Source: DATEOR01 sp963766725
GTDB taxonomy: Bacteria; Actinomycetota; Thermoleophilia; Gaiellales; Gaiellaceae
NCBI GenBank assembly: GCA_963766725.1
Contig: CAVYBK010000001.1
Span: 204,007 to 268,006 of the forward strand
Length of the DNA: 64,000 nucleotides
Reading direction: 5' to 3'
Each line of letters opens with the position of its first letter. The stretch's first letter is position 1. The notes under the pieces were generated by a model. That model saw nothing but the letters and a program-made list of their open reading frames with translations. It had not been told where the DNA came from and ran no database searches. This document shows positions 46,116-55,465 of the stretch, one piece after another. The translations under genes were made by a program, and so were the position numbers.

Positions 46116-47087
46116 ATGGCAGATACAGAGCTATATCCGCGCCCGCTACCCGATCTTACGGAGGACGATCGCCCTGACGTCTCCCTCGTCGTGCCCGTCT
46201 TCAACGAGGAGAGAACCATAGAACAGGTCGTGTCCCAGGCCATCGAGGTCCTCGAGCGCGACTCGCGCACGTTCGAGGTGATCGTCGTGGACGACGGCTC
46301 GCGCGACGGAACCTGGGCGACGATCGAGCGACTCCACGCGGGCGACGCGCGGGTCAAGGCTGTGCGCTTCAAGCGCAACTTCGGCCAGCACCCGGCGATG
46401 CACGCGGGACTCGTCCGCGCGCGCGGCGACATCGTCGTCACGATGGACGGAGACCTGCAGAACCAGCCGTCGGACCTCCCGAAGCTGATCGGCGCCGTGG
46501 CGAACGGCGCGGACGTCGCATCCGGCCGGCGCAAGGGGCGCGAAGACTCCTGGGGACGCACGCTCCCCTCGAAGCTCATCAACGGGATGCTGCGCCGCTT
46601 CACGTCGGCCGACATCTCCGACTTCGGCTGCGCCTACAACGCCTACTCCCGCGATGCGCTCACTCCCGTCCTCGGCGTCATCGGCAAGCAGAAGTTCACC
46701 AAGGCGCTCGTCCTCGCCGCAGGCGCGCGCGCCGTCGAGGTCGACCTCGACCACCGCGCCCGCGAGGACAGCTCGCGCTACTCGCCGCTTCGCCTGACGA
46801 GGCTCGCCCTCCACGTGCTCGCCGGCTTCTGGCCCCAGCCGATCCAGTGGGCCGGGGTGCTGCTCGGAATGCTTTGCGGGACGCTCTCGCTCGTCGTCGG
46901 CGTGTGGGCGACGGTCGTCTGGGTGCTGAACGGCGACTTCCCGGGCCAGCTCTACCTCGGCGGCCTCGTCCTCGGAGTCCTCGCGGTGCAGGGATTCATA
47001 CTCGCGCTCGTCGGGGAGTATCTAGGGCGGATCCAGCGGGACGTCGAGGGGCGCCCGCTCTACACGATCGAAAGGGAACTGGTTTGA
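46116..47087 (+). CDS. Polyprenyl-phosphate glycosyltransferase, GT2 (ArnC/GtrB-like)
   Basis: An intact 323-residue protein. GT-A domain: 'VSLVVPVFNEERTIEQVV', 'EVIVVDDGSRDGTWATIERL', 'AVRFKRNFGQHPAMHAGL', 'DIVVTMDGDLQNQPSDLPKL' (DGD metal site), and 'DISDFGCAYNAYSRDAL'. Two C-terminal helices ('WAGVLLGMLCGTLSLVVG' and 'LYLGGLVLGVLAVQGFIL'), then 'GEYLGRIQRDVEGRPLY', as in ArnC and GtrB. It transfers a sugar to undecaprenyl phosphate. ATG 46116 is preferred because a -10-like TAGCCT ends 8 bases before it. The stop overlaps the TTG of the dehydratase gene. Confidence 0.92.
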   Translation: MADTELYPRPLPDLTEDDRPDVSLVVPVFNEERTIEQVVSQAIEVLERDSRTFEVIVVDDGSRDGTWATIERLHAGDARVKAVRFKRNFGQHPAMHAGLVRARGDIVVTMDGDLQNQPSDLPKLIGAVANGADVASGRRKGREDSWGRTLPSKLINGMLRRFTSADISDFGCAYNAYSRDALTPVLGVIGKQKFTKALVLAAGARAVEVDLDHRAREDSSRYSPLRLTRLALHVLAGFWPQPIQWAGVLLGMLCGTLSLVVGVWATVVWVLNGDFPGQLYLGGLVLGVLAVQGFILALVGEYLGRIQRDVEGRPLYTIERELV

Positions 47088-48081
47088 GAAGCGCGTTCTG
47101 GTCACCGGCGGCGCCGGGTTCATCTCCTCGAACCTCGTGCGCCACCTCCTCATGTCGACCTCGCACGAGGTCGTCTCGCTCGACGCCCTCACCTATGCGG
47201 GGAACATGGACAACCTCGCCGACGTGATGGGGCACGAGCGGCTGTCCTTCGTGCACGGCGACATCCGCGACCCGGAGCTCGTCGGCGAGATCGTCTCCGA
47301 CGTCGACGTGATCGTGAACGCCGCGGCCGAGTCGCACGTCGAGAAGTCGATCGAGGAAGGCGCCTCCGAGTTCGTGACCACGAACGTCGAGGGCACGCAG
47401 ATCTTGCTCGACGCGATCAGGCGCACGCCGGTCGAGCGCTTCATCCTCTTCTCCTCGAGCGAGGTCTACGGCACCGCAGAGTGCGCACCCATGCACGAGG
47501 AGCACCCGCTCAACCCGCGCAGCCCCTACGCGGCGACGAAGGCGGGCTCCGACCGGCTCGCGTACTCCTACTTCGTCACCTATGGCCTTCCGATCACGAT
47601 CGTGCGCCCGTTCAACAACTACGGGCCGCACCAGCATCCGGAGAAGGTCGTGCCGCGCTTCATCACGCAGGCGCTCAAGGACGAGCCGCTGACCGTGCAC
47701 GGGGATGGGCATGCGAGCCGCGACTGGGTCTTCGTGGAGGACGTCGCCGAGGCGATCGACGCGGTGATCGAGTCGGACGTGGATGCGGTTGCGGGCGAGG
47801 TCGTCAACATCGCCACCGGCCGGGACATCTCCGTCGAGGAGATCGCCGACCTCGTGCTCGAGCGCCTCGGGAAGCCCGCCTCGCTCAAGGTGCACACGCC
47901 CGAGCGCCCCGGCCAGGTGGACCGCCACATCGGCTCGACCGACAAGGCGCAGAAGCTGCTCGGCTGGCGAGCGCGCACCTCCTTCGAGGAGGGCCTGGAG
48001 CGCACCATCGGGTGGTATGACGAGAATCGGGCCTGGTGGGAGTCTCCGCTACGCAGCGACAGCGCCGTCTTCTCGTCCTAG
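47084..48081 (+). CDS. NDP-sugar 4,6-dehydratase, extended SDR (one frameshift at the start)
   Basis: A 332-residue protein. TTG 47084 with AAAGGGA upstream is the likely start, but one base seems missing near 47088 to reach 'KRVLVTGGAGFISSNLV'. Motifs: 'NAAAESHVEKSIEE', 'FSSSEVYGT', 'SPYAATKAGSDRLAYSYF' (catalytic Y-x-x-x-K), 'IVRPFNNYGPHQHPEKVVPRF' and 'GQVDRHIGSTDKAQKLLGW'. RmlB has T-D-E at the second site. Here it is S-S-E, closer to LegB/GDP-mannose-dehydratase types. With the ATP-grasp and aminotransferase genes that follow, it likely makes an amino-deoxy sugar. Confidence 0.87.
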
Positions 48082-49241
48082 GGGCGGGCCCGGCACAGCT
48101 CGGGCTCTTACGCGCAGCGCGCGAGCGCGGGCTCTTCATCGTGGCCTGCGACCGCGACGCGCAGGCGCCCGGCTTCGAGTACGCGGACAAGCGCGCGATC
48201 GTGTCCGCCGAGGACGAGCCCGCGATCGGGAAGCTCGCCGAGGCGGAAGGGATTGACGGCGTCATCGCGCCGGGAATCGACTGGCCCGTCGCCATCGCCG
48301 CGCGCGTGGCCGCGCGCTTCGGCCTTCCGCACCCGCTTGCTCCCGAGACCGCGTCGCTCGCGGTCTCCAAGCAGCGCCAGCGCGAGCGGCTGAGCGAGGC
48401 GGGAGTCCCTCAGCCCGAGTGGCGGATCACGACCGAGGCAGCGGGGTTGCCCGTTCCCTGTGTGGTCAAGCCGCCGGACCGCCAGGGCCAGAAGGGCCTC
48501 ACGCTCGTGCGCGACGCGTCCGAGCTCGAGGCAGCCGTCGAGCTCGCCGTGGCGGAGTCCCGCGCCGGCTGCGCGCTCGTCGAGGAGTTCGTCGAAGGCC
48601 CCGAGGTGACGGTCAACGCGTTCTCGGCCGGCGGCGTCTTCCATCCGCTGACCGTGACCGACCGCCTCACGGCCGATCCTCCGGCCTTCGGCGTCGCCCT
48701 CGCACACGCATGGCCGAGTGCCCATGACGTGACCGAGGCTGTCGAGGTCGCCCGGGCGGCCGCGGAGGCGCTGGGGATCGAGAACGGCCCGACCTACACG
48801 CAGGTGAGGCTCGCGGACGGCGGGGCCACGGTGATGGAGCTCGCCGCACGGCTCGGCGGCGGCCACGACGCCGAGGTCTGCCGCGAGGCGCTCGGCATCG
48901 ACCCCAACGAGCTCGCACTCGCGGCCGCTCTCGGAGAACCGGTCAGCGTGCCCGAGCCGACGCCGTCAGGCGGCGCCTGCGTCCGCTTCCTGGTTCCCCC
49001 CGAGGGTGAGCTCGTTGCGCTCGCGGGGCTCGACGAGGCGCGCGCGGCCGAGGGAGTCGTCGACGCGCGGGTCTACCGGCGGCCGGGTTTCGTCTTCGGA
49101 CCCTTCTTGCGCGGATCCGACCGCGCCGGATTCGTCCTCGCAACTGGGTCGTCGCGCGACGATGCCCTCGCGAAGGCCGGCCGCGCGGCCGACTCAATAC
49201 GCTTCGAGACCGAAGATGCAGCTGTCCTCCAGCAAACGTAA
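48036..49241 (+). CDS. ATP-grasp ligase-like protein
   Basis: An intact 401-residue protein. Pre-ATP-grasp domain: 'LLVLGAGPAQLGLLRAARERGLF'. ATP-grasp domain: 'SKQRQRERLSEAGVPQPEW', 'PVPCVVKPPDRQGQKGLTLV', 'GCALVEEFVEGPEVTVNAFSAGG', 'GPTYTQVRLADGGATVMELAARLGGGHDAEV'. The E and N-equivalent metal ligands lie in the last stretch. It resembles PurK/carbamoyl-phosphate-synthase-like proteins found beside DegT enzymes in sugar clusters. GTG 48036 overlaps the dehydratase by 46 bases and the stop overlaps the aminotransferase by 26, so the three are tightly coupled. The acyl substrate is unknown. Confidence 0.87.
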   Translation: MGVSATQRQRRLLVLGAGPAQLGLLRAARERGLFIVACDRDAQAPGFEYADKRAIVSAEDEPAIGKLAEAEGIDGVIAPGIDWPVAIAARVAARFGLPHPLAPETASLAVSKQRQRERLSEAGVPQPEWRITTEAAGLPVPCVVKPPDRQGQKGLTLVRDASELEAAVELAVAESRAGCALVEEFVEGPEVTVNAFSAGGVFHPLTVTDRLTADPPAFGVALAHAWPSAHDVTEAVEVARAAAEALGIENGPTYTQVRLADGGATVMELAARLGGGHDAEVCREALGIDPNELALAAALGEPVSVPEPTPSGGACVRFLVPPEGELVALAGLDEARAAEGVVDARVYRRPGFVFGPFLRGSDRAGFVLATGSSRDDALAKAGRAADSIRFETEDAAVLQQT

Positions 49242-50349
49242 GACCTTCCTCTCCTTCCAGCCGCCGGCGATCGGCCCGGAGGAGATCGCCGCGGTGACGG
49301 AGACGCTCGAGAGCGGCTGGCTGACGAGCGGCCCGCGCGCCGAGGAGCTCGAGCGCCGGCTCGCCGAGCTGACGGGCGCGCGCCATGCGCTGGCCGTCGC
49401 GTCGGGCACTGCCGCCATGCACCTCTCCCTCGTCGGCCTGGGCCTCGGGCCCGGCGACGAGGTGATCACGACGCCGATCACTTGGCCCGCCACGGCCAAC
49501 GTGGTCGTCCACACGGGCGCGACCCCGGTCTTCGTGGACGTGCGCGACTCCGACCTGAACATCGATCCGGACTTCGCGGCCGCGGCGGTGACCGGACGGA
49601 CGAAGGCGATCCTTCCCGTAGACCTGGCGGGCCAGCCCGCCGACCTCGACCCGCTCCTCGCGCTCGGGCTGCCGGTGGTGGAGGACGCGGCCCATTCCGT
49701 CGAGGCGCGTTACCGAGGCCGGCGGATCGGCTCGATCGCGCGCGCGACGTGCTTCTCCCTCTACGCGACCAAGAACGTGGCCGCGGGCGAGGGCGGCGCG
49801 ATCACGACCGACGACGACGCGCTCGCCGACGAGGTGCGGGAGCTCCGCCTGATGCGGAGGAGCCACGGCTCGCTCTACGACGTCCGCACCGCAGGATTCA
49901 AGGCGAACCTCTCCGACGTCCTCGCCGCGATCGCCCTCTGCCAGCTGGACAAGATCGACGCGCATGCCGAGATCCGCCGTCGCCACGTCGAGGCTTACGA
50001 CGCCGCCGTGGCCGACCTGCCGGGTGTCACGCCACTCGCCCGCGACCCGCGCGACCGGCACGCGCTCCACCTCTACGTCGTTCGCATCGACCCCGATGAC
50101 GCGGGCGCCGACCGCGACGCCTACCAGCGTGCTCTTGCCGAGGAGAACATCGGCACGAGCATCCACTTCCTCCCGGTGCACACGCTGACGTACTACCGCG
50201 AGCGCTTCCCCGACCAGGCGCCGCTTCCCGTGGCGGAGCGGGCCGGGCGCGAAGTGCTCTCCCTGCCGCTTTCGCCGGCGCACTCGGACGAGGACATCGC
50301 GGACGCGGTGGACGCACTGCGCCGTGTCCACGCCCGCTTCACCACCTGA
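49216..50349 (+). CDS. DegT/DnrJ/EryC1 aminotransferase (LegC/PglE-like)
   Basis: An intact 377-residue PLP aminotransferase. 'FQPPAIGPEEIAAVTETLESGWLTSGP' at the N-terminus, 'ALAVASGTAAMHLSLVGLGLG', 'PITWPATANVVVHTGATPVFVD', 'ILPVDLAGQPADLD', 'VVEDAAHSVEARYRGRRIGS' (Asp-His around PLP) and 'FSLYATKNVAAGEGGA' (Schiff-base Lys). It aminates the 4-keto sugar made by the 47084 dehydratase. ATG 49216 lies within the end of the ATP-grasp gene. It is the second DegT enzyme in the window, with about 30-35% similarity judged by eye to the one at 939. Confidence 0.92.
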   Translation: MQLSSSKRKTFLSFQPPAIGPEEIAAVTETLESGWLTSGPRAEELERRLAELTGARHALAVASGTAAMHLSLVGLGLGPGDEVITTPITWPATANVVVHTGATPVFVDVRDSDLNIDPDFAAAAVTGRTKAILPVDLAGQPADLDPLLALGLPVVEDAAHSVEARYRGRRIGSIARATCFSLYATKNVAAGEGGAITTDDDALADEVRELRLMRRSHGSLYDVRTAGFKANLSDVLAAIALCQLDKIDAHAEIRRRHVEAYDAAVADLPGVTPLARDPRDRHALHLYVVRIDPDDAGADRDAYQRALAEENIGTSIHFLPVHTLTYYRERFPDQAPLPVAERAGREVLSLPLSPAHSDEDIADAVDALRRVHARFTT

Positions 50350-50353
50350 TGCC

Positions 50354-51322
50354 GTGAGGATCAGCCGGCCGGTTCGCATCGCTCTGCAGGTGCTCGTCAG
50401 CGCGGGCGTCCTCGCCTACCTGATCTGGCAGATCAACCTCGGCGCGACGATCGACCTGATCGGGTCGAGCAACGGCTGGTACCTGCTCGCCTCGTACGTG
50501 ATCTTCCTCGTGACGACCGTGGGGATGGCCTGGCGCTGGAAGGCGCTTCTGGCCTCGAAGGGGATCCACGAGCCGCTCTCCTGGCTGACGAAGCTCTACT
50601 TCGTCGGCTATGCGGCCGGGCAGGTGCTGCCCACGTCAATCGGAGGAGACACCGTGCGCATCGCCGCACACGCGCGCCGCAGGCCCGACGCGAAGGCGGA
50701 GGTCGCGGGCGCGGTTCTCATGGAGCGCGTCGTTGGCTCCGCGGGGACGCTCGTCCTCGTCGCGATCGGTCTCGTGCTCGCGATCGGGCGCTACAACAAC
50801 ATCCAGGAGATCCTGATCCTCGAGATCGCGCTGTCCGTGGGGCTCGCCTTCGCGCTCGCCCTCATGTTCTCGCGGCGGACGAACGCCTGGCTGCAGGAGC
50901 GGGGCGGCACGCGGGCCCTCGCGCGCGGGTTCCGAAGCCTCTGGGAGGCGCTGCACGGCTACCGCGCGCAGCCACGAGCGCTCCTCATCGTCCTCGGCGC
51001 GACCGTCGTCTTCCAGTTCGTCCGCATCCTCTCGATCTGGCTTTGCGGCGAAGCGGTCGGGGTCGACGTCTCCCCGCTCGTCTACGTCATCATGGGCCCG
51101 CTCCTCTTCCTCGTCATGCTCATCCCGTTCACGATCAACGGGCTCGGCGTGCGCGAGGCGTTCTTCATCGCCTTTCTCGGGCGCTTCGGGGTGGACGCCG
51201 ACGCGGCCTTCGCCACGGGCTTTCTCTTCTACGCGGTCACTGTCGCCGCCTCGATCCCGGGCGGCGCGATCATGATCTGGGACAGCTTGCGCCCCGCGCT
51301 CATGCGGCCGCGCGAGGGATAG
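50354..51322 (+). CDS. UPF0104/lysylphosphatidylglycerol-synthase TM-domain (flippase-like) protein
   Basis: An intact protein of about 322 residues with 8 helices. 'ALQVLVSAGVLAYLIWQI', 'VGMAWRWKALLASKGI', 'YFVGYAAGQVLPTSIGGDTVRI' and 'IPFTINGLGVREAFFIAFLGRFG' carry the family's P-x-x-x-GG-D and G-x-G-x-R-E motifs. A possible role is moving lipid-linked sugars, which is unproven. GTG 50354 (4 bases after the aminotransferase stop) or GTG 50324 may start it. It precedes a large polytopic protein. The 29506-32594 region has the same pair in the opposite order of translation. Confidence 0.87.
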   Translation: MRISRPVRIALQVLVSAGVLAYLIWQINLGATIDLIGSSNGWYLLASYVIFLVTTVGMAWRWKALLASKGIHEPLSWLTKLYFVGYAAGQVLPTSIGGDTVRIAAHARRRPDAKAEVAGAVLMERVVGSAGTLVLVAIGLVLAIGRYNNIQEILILEIALSVGLAFALALMFSRRTNAWLQERGGTRALARGFRSLWEALHGYRAQPRALLIVLGATVVFQFVRILSIWLCGEAVGVDVSPLVYVIMGPLLFLVMLIPFTINGLGVREAFFIAFLGRFGVDADAAFATGFLFYAVTVAASIPGGAIMIWDSLRPALMRPREG

Positions 51323-51362
51323 CGACCCGTAGAATCGGGCCGGTGAGGGAAGAAGCGGCCGG

Positions 51363-53477
51363 GTGGCTTCCCTGACGGCTCCGCTCGCGCTCCGGACGCG
51401 CGGACGGTTCGTCGGCTTCGTCGCGCTCGCGCCGGCGCTTCTTCTCCTCGCCCACCTCCTGCCCACGACCGGCCCCGGGCTCGCGCTTCGCCTCGCCGCG
51501 GCAGCAGCGTGCGTGCTCCTCGTCCCAGGGGCGCTCCTCCTCCGCGCGATCGGCTGGCCGCGCCTCGCCGGGGATCGCGCTCGCGGGCTCGTTCGCGCTC
51601 AGCCTCGCCGTCGACGCCTTCGGGCTCGCGCTCGTCTTCGCCGCCGGCGGCTCGATTCTCCTCATGGGAATCGTGATCGGCTCGGTGAGCGTGGTCGTCG
51701 CCGTGCCCGCCGCCTTGCGGAACGGCGTTCGCCCGGTCGTGCCGGCGGAACGGCGCGCGCTGACCGCCGTCTTCGCCTCCGGCGTCCTGTTCTCGGCCGT
51801 CGTCTGGTGGGCCGCCGGCCCCGTCAACGGTGACGGGTTCTTCCACCTGGCACGCGTTCGGAAGCTCGCGGAGCTCGACGTCCTGAACGGCCTCTCGAGC
51901 GTCGACGAGTTCAAGGACGGCGGCCTTCACCCGGGCTACGTCTTCCCGCTCTGGCACGGGGTCGATGCGCTCGTCGCTCGTCTCGCAGGCGTCGATGTCG
52001 ACCGAGGTGCTCGTCTATCTCCCGGCCGTCCTCGTCCCGCTGGCGCTCCTGCTCGCCTATGCGGCCGGCAATGCTAGTCTTCCGCTCGCCCTACGGCGGG
52101 CGTCGCGCTCGCGGCCGTCCAGGTCGCGAATCTCGGCCTCGCCAGCCGGGAGGATAACCTCGCGGCGACCGGGTTCTTCGAGACTTTGACGCAGCCGCAG
52201 GCGGCGAGCCACTTGCTTTTCATTCCCGCGGTCGTCGCGCTCGCCTTCGCCTTCCTCCGCGGCGGGGGAGGTGTCGCGCTCCTCTGCCTCGGCGCGGCGA
52301 GCATGGGCCTCACGCTCGTCCACCCCTCCTACACGCCCTTCGTCGCCATGCTGCTCGTCGGCTTCATGCTCGCGCGGCTCGTTCTCGTCCGCTCATGGGA
52401 ACCGCTGCTCACGCGGGCGGCGATCGTCGTCGGGGCGGTCACCGCTCCGCTCCTCCTCTTTCTCGCTCTCTTCTACCCGGTGATCAGCGAGCCCGAGGTC
52501 CGTCACTCCTTCGATCTCCCTTCGTGACCACGAGCTCGCGAACTACGGAAGCTTCGTCAGGCATCTTGGGCCCTGGTTCGGCATGTCGCCGGACGCAATC
52601 GCGCGCGCGGGCCCGGTCGTCGTTGCCGGGCTAATTGCGATCCCGCTCGCTGCGTTCGCATCGCGGAGGCTCTGGGCCGCCCTCGTCCTCGGCGGCTCCG
52701 TCGCGGTGCTCGTCGCCGTCCTCGTGCCGCCCATCTTCACCACTCCTCGCCGACGTGTTCTCCCTCTCTCAGGCGCGCCGGCTCCCGCAGTTCCTGCCCA
52801 TCTCCGTCGCGGTGGTCGGAGGCTGCATCGCGCTCTCCCGCCTTCGGTCGTGGGGAATCGGCATCGCGGGCGTGGTCGGCGCCGCGCTCGTCCTCCTCTA
52901 CCCGGGAGAGTTCACGTCGGTCTACGTCGACGGCGGCCCGAGCTGGGCGGTCTGGCTAGCGATCGTCGGCGGGCCTGCGGCCCTACTCTTTGGAGCATGG
53001 CGTCCGCTCTGGGGCCCGGCTCCCGGCCGCTTCGCGCTCGCGGCCGCGCTCGCGTTCGTCCTTCCCGTGGCGGTCGCGGGCCTGTCGCGTGTGGCGAAGG
53101 CTCAGCCGGACGCGTTCCTCACTCGCGGCGATAGTCGACGCCGTTCGCGCTGACGTCTCGACCGGCGAGGTCGTCTTCTCTGACCGCAAGACGGCGTACA
53201 GGCTCGTCGCTTACGCGCCCGTGTATGTGAACGCATCGGCGCCCGGTCACGTCGCGGAGGTGCGAGCGAACCATGTCTTCGCGCGCGCCCGCGACACTCG
53301 GCATTTCTTCTGGGACACGGGCGTCTCCGACTCGGAGCGCGAGGCCATCCTCGAGCGCTGGCACGCCTCCTGGGTTCTCGTGAACAAGGAGCGGAGCGCA
53401 CCCGGAGGCATTTCCTCGACCGTTTTCCGCTCGTCTACGAGGACGCCCGTTTCGCCCTGTACGACGTCAGGTCCTGA
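51363..53477 (+). CDS. Large polytopic membrane protein, GT-C-like, paralogue of 30444-32594 (about nine frameshifts)
   Basis: Removing single bases near 51573, 51999, two at 52060-52095, 52517, 52742, 53132 and two at 53400-53408 gives a continuous frame of about 701 residues with 13-14 helices and a soluble C-terminus. Stretches shared with the 30444 protein: 'DGFFHLARVRKLAELD', 'GLHPGYVFPLWHG', 'LVHPSYTPFVAMLL', 'AYAPVYVNASAPGHVAEV', 'RHFFWD', 'AILERWHASWVLVNKE' and 'LVYEDARFALYDV'. It is probably a lipid-linked sugar transferase or polymer-modifying protein at the outer face (inference). GTG 51363 is the start. Confidence 0.65.
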
Positions 53478-53503
53478 CCGACCCGCGAGCTAAAGTCGGC
53501 GCG

Positions 53504-54443
53504 ATGTACGACGGGAAGAGCGTCGCCGTTGTCGTGCCCGCATACAACGAGGAGGCGCTCATCGCCTCCACGGTCTCGACGATCCCTGCCTTCGTCGACC
53601 GGATCATCGTGGTCGACGACGCCTCCACCGATGCCACGGTCGAGAAGGTCAAGGGCGCCGATCCGCGCGTCGACCTGATCGAGCACGAACGGAACCAGGG
53701 CGTCGGCGCGGCGATCGTCACCGGCTACAAGCGCGCGATCGCCGAGGAGATCGACGTCACCGCGGTCATGGCAGCCGACGGGCAGATGGATCCCGACGAC
53801 CTGGAGGCGCTCGTCCAGGGCGTCATCTCCGACCAGGTCGACTACGCCAAGGCGAACCGGCTCTTCACCGGCCAGGCGTGGGAGCTCATCCCGCGCACGC
53901 GCTACCTCGGGAACGCGGTGCTCTCCTTCCTGACGAAGATCGCCTCCGGCTACTGGCACGTCGCCGACTCGCAGTCGGGCTACACCGCGATGAACCTCGA
54001 GACGCTGAAGCTGCTCGACCTCGACCGCATCTACAAGCGCTACGGCTTCCCCAACGACCTGCTCGTCCACCTGAACGTCTGGAACCGGCGCGTGCGCGAC
54101 TACCCCTCGCGTCCCATCTACGGCGTCGGCGAGCGGAGCGGCATCCGCCTGCGCCACGTCGTCCCGAAGATCTCCTGGCTTCTGACGAAGGGCTTCTTCT
54201 GGCGGATGAAGGAGAAGTACATCATCCGCGACTTCCACCCCCTCGTCCTCTTCTACTCCCTCGGGATGCTGCTCTTCGGCGCGGGCTTCCTGCTCGGCTG
54301 GCTCGAGGTCGGGCCTGCGCATCGCGGGGAACCCGATCACGAGCGCCTCGATCGTCCTCGTCGCCCTGCTCGTCATCTCGGGGCTTCAGCTGCTGCTCTT
54401 CGCCATGTGGTTCGACATGGAGTCGAACAAAGAATTGCGCTGA
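53504..54443 (+). CDS. GT2 glycosyltransferase with C-terminal membrane helices (one frameshift)
   Basis: A 312-residue enzyme after removing one base near 54316. GT-A motifs: 'VAVVVPAYNEEALIASTVS', 'IIVVDDASTDATVEKVKG', 'HERNQGVGAAIVTGYKRA', 'VTAVMAADGQMDPDDLEAL' (ADG metal site), and 'DSQSGYTAMNLETLKLL'. Two helices follow ('LVLFYSLGMLLFGAGFLLG' and 'IVLVALLVISGLQLLLFAMWFDME'). This layout is typical of DPM1/GtrB-like polyprenyl-phosphate sugar synthases. ATG 53504 is clear. It is the last gene of the 46-54 kb run. Confidence 0.9.
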
Positions 54444-54483
54444 CGGCGGGAACAAATCGGCCGCTCGCCCGGTCGGAGCGGAC

Positions 54484-54901
54484 ATGACCATTCAGCGAAC
54501 GACCCGTTTTCTCGCCCTCGCTCTGCTCGTCCTCCTCGCTCGCCCTCGCGGCCTGCGGAGGCAAGAGCGCCGAGGTCAGTGGAGGCGCAACAACCGAGGT
54601 GAGCGGAGGCGGCGTCGCCTCGGCCAGCTGCGCGATGCTCGTCTCCTACGACGGGCACACGTACCTCGGCACCGCCGTCGAGGCGGCTCCCGTCGCCGGC
54701 GACTCGATCGGCAACGGCACGATCCCTCCTTGCAACGACACGGGCGGAGCCGGGACGACGATTCCCGCGGAGCAGGTCGAGGTCACCTCGGTGCAAGGCG
54801 TGCCCCCGTCGGTGGCGATCATGCTCGCCGGCAGGAACGACGTCGTCCTCGTCCGCGACGACGTCAAGCCGCACGACCTGCAGGAGTACTTCCCGCGCTA
54901 G
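54484..54901 (+). CDS. Small lipoprotein (one frameshift)
   Basis: A 138-residue exported protein with one extra base near 54541. After correction the signal peptide 'FLALALLVLLALALAAC' ends in a good lipobox (L-A-A-C) with GG after the Cys. A Ser/Gly/Thr-rich spacer leads to a small domain: 'SCAMLVSYDGHTYLGTAVEA', 'GNGTIPPCNDTGG' (likely disulfide pair) and 'VPPSVAIMLAGRNDVVLVRDD'. It resembles small actinobacterial lipoproteins of unknown function. It shares the CTAG stop tetramer with the opposing secreted protein. Confidence 0.72.
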
Positions 54902-55386
54902 ACGGTGCGGCGGCGGGCCGCGGCGAATCCCAGCGAGACCGCGGTGATCGCCAGAAGCGCGACGAAGAGGCCGACCATGCGGCCGTCGCTTCCGTCGGTG
55001 ATCGCGCCGACCGCGGCGGAAACGGCTATGGGCGAGCTCGCGGAGTTCTCGGACAGCGAGCCGCCGGGGGTCGGCGCGCCGTAGCGCGGCGAGGTGGCGA
55101 TCTCGCGAAGGGTCTTGGCGTCCTTGCCGCCGTCCTTGTTCAGGTTCGAGGGGAGGACGATGCTCCCGGTCGGCCCGGGGGTGGACGGGCCTCCGGAGCC
55201 GGGCCCGCCGGCCGTGCCGCTGTGCTGCGAACCGCCGGCCGTCGGGATCTGCTCGGTGTACTGGTCGTAGACGCCGCTGTCCTGCGGCGACCCGGCGGCG
55301 GCGGCCGCCGGCGCGAGGACGAGCACGCAGGCAGACGCGAGAAGACCCACGCCCCCGATCAGCCGCAGAAACCGTCCCCGAACCAC
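54898..55386 (-). CDS. Secreted protein with low-complexity linker and C-terminal membrane anchor
   Basis: A 162-residue protein from GTG 55386. It has a signal peptide ('LRLIGGVGLLASACVLVLAPAAAAAG') and a Gly/Pro/Ser/Thr-rich stretch ('GTAGGPGSGGPSTPGPTG'). A short ordered part ('NLNKDGGKDAKTLREIA') precedes a C-terminal helix and 'AAARRRTV'. The layout (signal, linker, helix, Arg tail) is that of wall- or membrane-anchored proteins, but no LPXTG-type sorting motif is visible. A -10-like TATCAT lies 9 bases before the GTG, so the mRNA may be leaderless. Function is unknown. Confidence 0.62.
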   Translation of the reverse strand: MVRGRFLRLIGGVGLLASACVLVLAPAAAAAGSPQDSGVYDQYTEQIPTAGGSQHSGTAGGPGSGGPSTPGPTGSIVLPSNLNKDGGKDAKTLREIATSPRYGAPTPGGSLSENSASSPIAVSAAVGAITDGSDGRMVGLFVALLAITAVSLGFAAARRRTV

Positions 55387-55395
55387 GAACTCAAA

Positions 55396-55401
55396 ATGAT
55401 A
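55396..55401 (-). promoter_or_regulatory. Candidate -10 box (TATCAT) for the secreted anchored protein
   Basis: On the minus strand TATCAT is followed by TTTGAGTTC and then the GTG at 55386. The 9-base spacing suggests a leaderless transcript. No Shine-Dalgarno sequence is present. Confidence 0.4.
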
Positions 55402-55465
55402 CCGGCGCCGGGCCCGGGGGGCCACCCAGCCATGAAAGCACCACATCCGCTGGTTCCGAGACGGG

